9,049 bases of DNA from Yes71-27 sp040758635 (GTDB taxonomy: Bacteria > Bacillota > Desulfotomaculia > Desulfotomaculales > Ammonificaceae): contig JBFLVI010000056.1 of NCBI GenBank assembly GCA_040758635.1, forward strand, positions 1-9,049. The letters are read 5' to 3'. The notes under the pieces were generated by a model. It saw only the letters and a program-made list of their open reading frames with translations. It was not told the DNA's origin and did not search any database. Below, one piece after another: positions 4,480 to 9,049 of this stretch (the first letter of the stretch is position 1; each line of letters begins with the position of its first letter). The position numbers and the translations under genes were made by a program.

Positions 4480-6960
4480 ATGTTTAGGAACCTGAGACTG
4501 GGGACCAAGGTTACGGTGGCACTCGGCGGAGTTGCTGCGATTGCCTTAGCAGTCGGTACAGCAGGTTTTAGCGGTATCGGCTTGGTCGGGGCTGTGATCT
4601 TCAGTATTGCGTTTTCATTGTTCGTGGGAATTTTGCTTAGTCGGGATATTACCGGTATAATTAAAGCTCAACTGGTTGAGGGCCAGCGATTAGTGGAAGC
4701 CGTAAAAAGCGGCAAACTGGACGCTCGTGGTGACGTCCAGAAGATTAACTCGGAGTTTAAAGGGGTCATTGAAGGCATGAACGAGGTTCTGGACGCGTTG
4801 GTAGGCTACATTAACGCCGTTCCGGTTCCCGTGATGTTTCTCGACAAAGATTTCAACATCCAGTACCTGAACCAGGCAGGGTTGGATCTGCTTCAATTAC
4901 CTGCGCAGCAGGTAATCGGTACCAAGTGTTACAACCACTTCAGGACCTCCGATTGCAACACGGCGAATTGCGCCTGTGCACAGGCCCTCCAACTTGGGCA
5001 GAAGGCCACACGGGAGACCGACGCCCACCCCCGGGGGATGGATCTCGACATTTCTTATACCGGCATCCCCATCAAGGACGCGAACGGGAAGGTCGTCGGG
5101 GTGATGGAGTTTGTGGTAGACCAGACCGCAATCAAGAAGGCCGCGCGGGTGATGGAAAAACAAGCCGCTTACCAGGAAAACGAGGTCCGGAAGTTGGTGA
5201 TTAACCTCGACAAGCTGGCGAAAGGAAACATGAACGTAGAAACGGCGGTTGCGCCCACCGACGAAGATACCAGGGCGATCGGCGAGAATTTCGCAAAAAT
5301 CAACGGCAGTCTGGACGAGACCGTTAAAGCCATCAAGTCTATGGCGGCGGATGTCAATATGCTGGCTTCAGCGGCGGTAAAAGGGCAACTTGCCACCCGG
5401 GCCGACGCTTCGAAACACGGCGGCGAGTTCGGAAAGATTGTTGGCGGGGTCAACAACACCCTGGGTATACTGGTAGGTCACATTAATGCTCTTCCCGTTC
5501 CCGTAATGATCCTCGACAAAGATTTCAATGTGCAGTACATGAACCAGACGGGCCTCGACCTGCTCGGATTGCCTGCACAGCAAGTAATCGGCACCAAGTG
5601 CTACAACCACTTCAAGACATCGGACTGCAACACGGCCAACTGCGCTTGCGCGCAGGCTCTGCAGTCGGGACAGAAGGCGACGCGCGAGACCGATGCGCAC
5701 CCGCGCGGGCTGGATCTGGACATCTCCTACACCGGCATTCCCATCAAGGATGCAGGCGGCAATGTCATCGGGGTGATGGAGTTTGTGGTGGACCAGACCG
5801 CGATCAAGAAGGCCGCTCGGGTGATGGAAAAGCAGGCCGCTTACCAGGAAAACGAGGTGCAGAAGCTGGCGCTTAACCTCGGGAAACTGGCCAAGGGTGA
5901 CCTTAACGTTGAGGTGACGGTTGCGCCCACCGACGAAGATACTAAGGCGATCGGGGAGAATTTCGCCAGGATCAAGGAGAGCCTGGACGAGGCCGTTGAG
6001 GCCATCAACGAAATTCTAAGCCAGGTTGCCGTCGCTGTGGAACAGGTGGCCGCCGGGGCCCAGCAGGTGTCCGACGCCAGCCAGGCGCTGGCGCAGGGCG
6101 CCACGGAATCAGCCGCTTCGTTGCAAGAAATCACGGCTTCAATGCAAGAAATCACGGCGCAGACGAAGCAGAACGCCGAGAACGCCACCCAGGCCAATCA
6201 ACTGGGCGGTCAGGCCCGGGCGAGCGCGGAAAAAGGCAACGCGCAGATGGCGGCCATGGTTAAAGCCATGAACGAGATCAACGAATGTGCCGGCAACATC
6301 TCCAAGATCATCAAGGCGATTGACGAAATCGCCTTCCAGACGAACCTGCTGGCCTTAAACGCGGCGGTGGAAGCGGCGCGGGCCGGGAAGCACGGCAAAG
6401 GTTTTGCTGTGGTGGCCGAGGAAGTGCGGAACCTTGCCGAACGCAGCGCCAGGGCGGCGAAGGAGACGGCCGAGATGATCGAGGACTCGATCAGGAAAAC
6501 CGAGGCGGGGACGAAGATCGTCGAGGAGACTTCGAAGGCGCTGGAAGAGATCGTATTGAGCGCCGCCAAGGTAACGGACCTCATCGGGGAGATCGCCTCG
6601 GCATCGAAGGAGCAGGCGCAGGCGATTGCGCAGATTAACCAGGGCCTGAGCCAGGTGGACCAGGTAATCCAGCAGAACACGGCGAACTCGCAGGAATCGG
6701 CCGCCACCAGTGAAGAGCTGTCTGCACAAGCCGTACAACTGAAGCAGATGCTCGGGAAGTTCAGGCTGCGGAGGGCCTCCGGGTTCCAGGGAAGCACCCT
6801 GCGTCCGGCTGCGGGTAAAGCCTGGGAGAGTAGGTCGTTGGAGCATAAAGCCGGATTCCAGGAGGCGGCTGCGGCATCGTCAGGAAACGGTCCGGCGGAA
6901 GGAGGAAGAAAGCCGGAAGAGGTGATTGCGCTGGACGACACGGAGTTCGGGAAGTTTTAG
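4480..6960 (+). CDS. Methyl-accepting chemotaxis protein with tandem PAS/HAMP modules
   Basis: An 826-residue chemoreceptor starting at ATG 4480 behind GGGAGGGGAG (4464-4473). Two hydrophobic helices (about residues 11-30 and 33-53) are separated by only a few residues, so there is no external ligand domain. A HAMP-like helix region (54-105) leads to PAS-1 (about 110-215), HAMP-like repeats (about 222-335), PAS-2 (about 334-440) and a further HAMP-like segment (446-510). The signalling domain (about 512-760) has the receptor tip EIAFQTNLLALNAAVEAARAG (616-636) and GKGFAVVAEEVRNLAERSA, which contacts CheA and CheW. Each PAS carries four cysteines: C150, C159, C164, C166 and C374, C383, C388, C390 (CYNHF..SDCNTANCAC). 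Heme, iron-sulfur or thiol redox sensing is possible but inferred. The protein ends in an acidic/aromatic tail, LDDTEFGKF. Confidence 0.95.
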   Translation: MFRNLRLGTKVTVALGGVAAIALAVGTAGFSGIGLVGAVIFSIAFSLFVGILLSRDITGIIKAQLVEGQRLVEAVKSGKLDARGDVQKINSEFKGVIEGMNEVLDALVGYINAVPVPVMFLDKDFNIQYLNQAGLDLLQLPAQQVIGTKCYNHFRTSDCNTANCACAQALQLGQKATRETDAHPRGMDLDISYTGIPIKDANGKVVGVMEFVVDQTAIKKAARVMEKQAAYQENEVRKLVINLDKLAKGNMNVETAVAPTDEDTRAIGENFAKINGSLDETVKAIKSMAADVNMLASAAVKGQLATRADASKHGGEFGKIVGGVNNTLGILVGHINALPVPVMILDKDFNVQYMNQTGLDLLGLPAQQVIGTKCYNHFKTSDCNTANCACAQALQSGQKATRETDAHPRGLDLDISYTGIPIKDAGGNVIGVMEFVVDQTAIKKAARVMEKQAAYQENEVQKLALNLGKLAKGDLNVEVTVAPTDEDTKAIGENFARIKESLDEAVEAINEILSQVAVAVEQVAAGAQQVSDASQALAQGATESAASLQEITASMQEITAQTKQNAENATQANQLGGQARASAEKGNAQMAAMVKAMNEINECAGNISKIIKAIDEIAFQTNLLALNAAVEAARAGKHGKGFAVVAEEVRNLAERSARAAKETAEMIEDSIRKTEAGTKIVEETSKALEEIVLSAAKVTDLIGEIASASKEQAQAIAQINQGLSQVDQVIQQNTANSQESAATSEELSAQAVQLKQMLGKFRLRRASGFQGSTLRPAAGKAWESRSLEHKAGFQEAAAASSGNGPAEGGRKPEEVIALDDTEFGKF
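4807..5349 (+). repeat. Intragenic PAS/HAMP direct repeat, unit 1
   Basis: This encodes residues 110 to about 290 of the MCP and is repeated in frame 672 bases (224 residues) downstream at 5479-6021. Protein identity is very high across YINAVPVPVM... to ...ENFAKINGSLDE. DNA identity is patchy: 5101-5186 differs from 5773-5858 at about 5 of 86 bases, while the preceding roughly 190 bases differ at about 38. Confidence 0.9.
5479..6021 (+). repeat. Intragenic PAS/HAMP direct repeat, unit 2
   Basis: The second unit of the duplication inside the MCP gene, encoding HINALPVPVM... through ...ENFARIKESLDEAVEAI (residues 334 to about 510). The cysteine motif, the PAS core and the PTDEDT-containing HAMP-like stretch are all retained, so both modules look functional. 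Confidence 0.9.
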
Positions 6961-6975
6961 GTTATTTGACCTGCT

Positions 6976-7034
6976 GCAGGGACGCGGGGCTGGGAGACAG
7001 TTCTCTCCTAGATTTCCCTGCGTCTCTGTTGTTT
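6976..7034 (+). terminator. Possible terminator after the MCP gene
   Basis: GCAGGGA (6976-6982) pairs with TCCCTGC (7015-7021), enclosing a GAGA-CAGT-TCTC hairpin, and GTCTCTGTTGTTTC follows. The T tract is interrupted, so termination would be partial at best. Confidence 0.3.
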
Positions 7035-7068
7035 CTCGCAGAATTTGTTTTAAACATAAGCTTCTTTC

Positions 7069-7096
7069 TAAAGAAATTGAAAAAAGAAGCCGAAAA
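7069..7096 (+). promoter_or_regulatory. Candidate sigma-28 (flagellar/chemotaxis) promoter before cheA
   Basis: TAAA (7069-7072), 16 bases, GCCGAAAA (7089-7096) resembles the sigma-D/FliA consensus TAAA-N15/16-GCCGATAA/T, with the core GCCGA intact. Transcription would begin near 7100, giving a leader of about 115 bases. An inverted repeat GCTTCTTT (7060-7067) and AAAGAAGC (7083-7090) overlaps it and could be an operator or a coincidental hairpin. Confidence 0.5.
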
Positions 7097-7220
7097 CTTT
7101 TAGCGTAGGGGTTGCTGCGGCTTCAGGTCGCTTTTCGATTGCCCGTGAATCCTGTGAGCGGTTTTACCGGGGTGCGCTGCAGTTTGGTGCGTGTATCAGG
7201 TAAGATTGAGGGGTGGAAAA

Positions 7221-9049
7221 ATGGGTGAGTTCTTCGACGACGAGGAAAGGCTGGAATTTGTGAAAGAGTTTTTGACAGAAAGCCGCGAGCTTTTAGACGA
7301 GGTCGAGCCGCAGATCATCGCCATGGAACAAACCGCAGCTTCTTCAGGGAAAGTCGACGAAGACATTCTAAACTCCATTTTCCGCTTGTTTCACTCGCTC
7401 AAAGGAGCGTCCTCCTTCCTGGATTTCCAGACGATCAGCCGGGTGACGCACGAGGCGGAAACGCTGCTGGACATTTTTCGCAAGCAGAAGGCCCGGGTGG
7501 AACCCGGGCACGTTGACCTGCTTTGCCGGACCAGTGACTTTATTCGCACCTTGTTGGACCGGGTCGAGCAGCAGTTGACCGACCGGGGCTTCGAGGCTAC
7601 GGCCGAGGCCATCATTGCTGATTTGCGGGAAGCGATCGGGGCGCTTTCTGAGGAACAGATCCCGCGCCGCGACGCGGAGGCAGGCGGGGTCGCAGTGCCG
7701 CCCGGAGAAGTTCCGGATCAGGAGGCGGCGGACGGAGAAGCTCCGGAGGATGCCGGTGCCGGTGCGGAGGAGCTCAACCTGGAGCTTCCCCCGGAGATGC
7801 TCAAACGGTTCACCGAGGAAGCGACGGCCCTTTGCGACGAAGCGGAGGCGGCGCTGCTGGCGCTGGAAAAAGCGCCGGACGACCCGGAGTACGCGGGGCA
7901 GGCCTTCCGGGCGCTGCACAGCATCAAAGGGAACGCCGGCTTCTTCGGGTACGCGGAGATTGAGGAAGTGAGTCACCACGCGGAAGCGGTTTTGGACCTG
8001 GTCCGGGAAGGGCAAAAGGAGTGCGACTCCGTAACGATCTCTTTCCTGCTCATTGCCGTTGACGCTTTGCGGGAAGGAATCCGCCAGATCAGCAACGGTT
8101 TGGTCCCCGAGATACCGGGAAAGAAGGAACTCTTAGAACACCTGGCGCGGCTGGCGGAGGGTGCCGCCGGGGGACCGGCTGAAGCCGGGATGGAACCGGT
8201 GACTGTTGCCGGGAGCGAGCCTGGGCCTCCAGGTAAGGAGGATATCCAAGGCGCCACGGGCCGGGCGGATGCCCGGAAAGAAAGTGAAGCAGAAGCGGGC
8301 GAACCGGGTGAGAGTGCGGACGCAAGAGAAAGACAACTCTTTGCCGGACAGCAGCAGGTGATCCGGGTGGATGTCGAAAAGCTGGACAAGCTCCTGGACC
8401 TGGTGGGCGAATTGGTCATTGCGGAAGCCATGGTGGCAAATACTCAGATTTCCAGCAACGGGCAGGCGGAAAGGTTTGAGAAGGCCATCCTGCGCCTGGA
8501 TAAGATAACCAGGGAGATCCAGGAGGTTGCCATGGCCATGCGGATGATCCCGCTGGCCGGAACCTTCCGGAAGATGGTGCGCCTGGTGCGCGACCTGTCT
8601 CATAAGGCGAACAAAAAGGTGGACCTCCAGATTGTCGGGGAAGAGACCGAGGTTGATAAAACCATCATCGAGCAAATATCCGACCCGCTGGTGCATTTAA
8701 TCCGCAACGCGGTGGACCACGGGATCGAGAGCCCGGAGGAACGGCGGGCGGCAGGAAAGCCGGAGACGGGCCGGATAGTTATCGAGGCCAAGCATTCGGT
8801 CGGGGAGGTCTGGATCGTCGTAGCCGATGACGGCAGGGGGCTGGACCGGGAGAAAATCCTGCGCAAAGGGGTTGAGAAGGGGCTGATTACCGGCGAGGAG
8901 CGGGAATTGAAGGACGAGGAAGTGTGGCGGCTGATTTTCGAGCCGGGCTTTTCCACCGCCGAGAAGGTATCCAGTGTCTCCGGGCGCGGTGTGGGTATGG
9001 ACGTGGTCAAGCGGAATATCGAGCGGATCCGGGGCAAGATTGACGTCCG
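7221..9049 (+). CDS. cheA: Chemotaxis histidine kinase CheA with two Hpt domains (3' end missing)
   Basis: The reading frame is open from ATG 7221 (GAGGGG at 7208-7213) to the window end, giving 609 codons. CheA autophosphorylates in trans under receptor control and passes phosphate to CheY/CheB-type regulators. Hpt-1 (about residues 8-110) has FRLFHSLKGASSFLDF with phospho-site H58. Hpt-2 (about 190-290) has FRALHSIKGNAGFFGY with H233. Between and after them are Gly/Pro/Glu/Ala-rich linkers (about 155-190 and 295-378); no P2 CheY-binding domain is visible. The dimerisation domain starts at VIRVDVEKLDKLLDLVGELVIAEAMV (380). The kinase domain follows with HLIRNAVDHG (N box, 492-501), DDGRGLD (536-542) and EPGFSTAEKVSSVSGRGVGMDVVK (from 574). 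The CheW-like P5 domain must lie beyond the window. Confidence 0.95.
   Translation, partial: MGEFFDDEERLEFVKEFLTESRELLDEVEPQIIAMEQTAASSGKVDEDILNSIFRLFHSLKGASSFLDFQTISRVTHEAETLLDIFRKQKARVEPGHVDLLCRTSDFIRTLLDRVEQQLTDRGFEATAEAIIADLREAIGALSEEQIPRRDAEAGGVAVPPGEVPDQEAADGEAPEDAGAGAEELNLELPPEMLKRFTEEATALCDEAEAALLALEKAPDDPEYAGQAFRALHSIKGNAGFFGYAEIEEVSHHAEAVLDLVREGQKECDSVTISFLLIAVDALREGIRQISNGLVPEIPGKKELLEHLARLAEGAAGGPAEAGMEPVTVAGSEPGPPGKEDIQGATGRADARKESEAEAGEPGESADARERQLFAGQQQVIRVDVEKLDKLLDLVGELVIAEAMVANTQISSNGQAERFEKAILRLDKITREIQEVAMAMRMIPLAGTFRKMVRLVRDLSHKANKKVDLQIVGEETEVDKTIIEQISDPLVHLIRNAVDHGIESPEERRAAGKPETGRIVIEAKHSVGEVWIVVADDGRGLDREKILRKGVEKGLITGEERELKDEEVWRLIFEPGFSTAEKVSSVSGRGVGMDVVKRNIERIRGKIDV

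Noticed and set aside
6210..6941. Minus-strand open frame of 243 codons
   Set aside because: Antisense to the Ala/Glu-rich MCP signalling domain, with the Ser/Ala composition expected of a shadow frame.
7391..8431. Several minus-strand frames across cheA
   Set aside because: cheA has continuous, motif-rich coding on the + strand; the others are shadows caused by high GC at third positions.

Overview
All genes found lie on the + strand. GC content is moderate to high. There are strong Shine-Dalgarno sequences and at least one GTG start. A DUF2953 (YtfI-type) gene, typical of endospore-forming Firmicutes, sits at the left edge. Together these suggest a Clostridia-class, Peptococcaceae-like organism (Pelotomaculum/Desulfotomaculum/Moorella type). 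That placement is inferred from gene character; no species is claimed.

Left part (1-930): the 3' end of a DUF2953 gene, a roughly 310-base gap filled by an intergenic repeat (copy 1), and a complete Mth938/DUF498-family gene.

Middle part (1109-3190): a two-component pair. A NarL/FixJ-type response regulator is followed about 280 bases later by a soluble PAS/HisKA_3/HATPase kinase with an HDxxxQ motif. The gap between them holds a 14-base palindrome, possible terminators and a possible extended -10 promoter. A further gap of about 480 bases after the kinase contains no convincing gene but does contain a compact three-stem fold.

Right part (3669-9049): a chemosensory cluster, cheW, a methyl-accepting chemotaxis protein (MCP) and cheA (cut off by the window end). 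The MCP has two membrane helices, almost no external loop, and two nearly identical PAS/HAMP modules that each carry four cysteines. It therefore looks like a sensor of an internal (redox or metal-related) signal. CheA carries two Hpt domains where a classical CheA has Hpt plus the CheY-binding P2 domain. CheW should couple the MCP to CheA. A sigma-28-like promoter lies before cheA.

The most unusual element is a two-copy intergenic repeat (276-540 and 4243-4463). Its ends are conserved, it has short terminal inverted repeats and a stem kept by G-U pairing, and its central hairpin arm is completely different in each copy. Each copy lies directly upstream of a gene on the same strand. It looks like an undescribed structured RNA or a non-autonomous mobile element.
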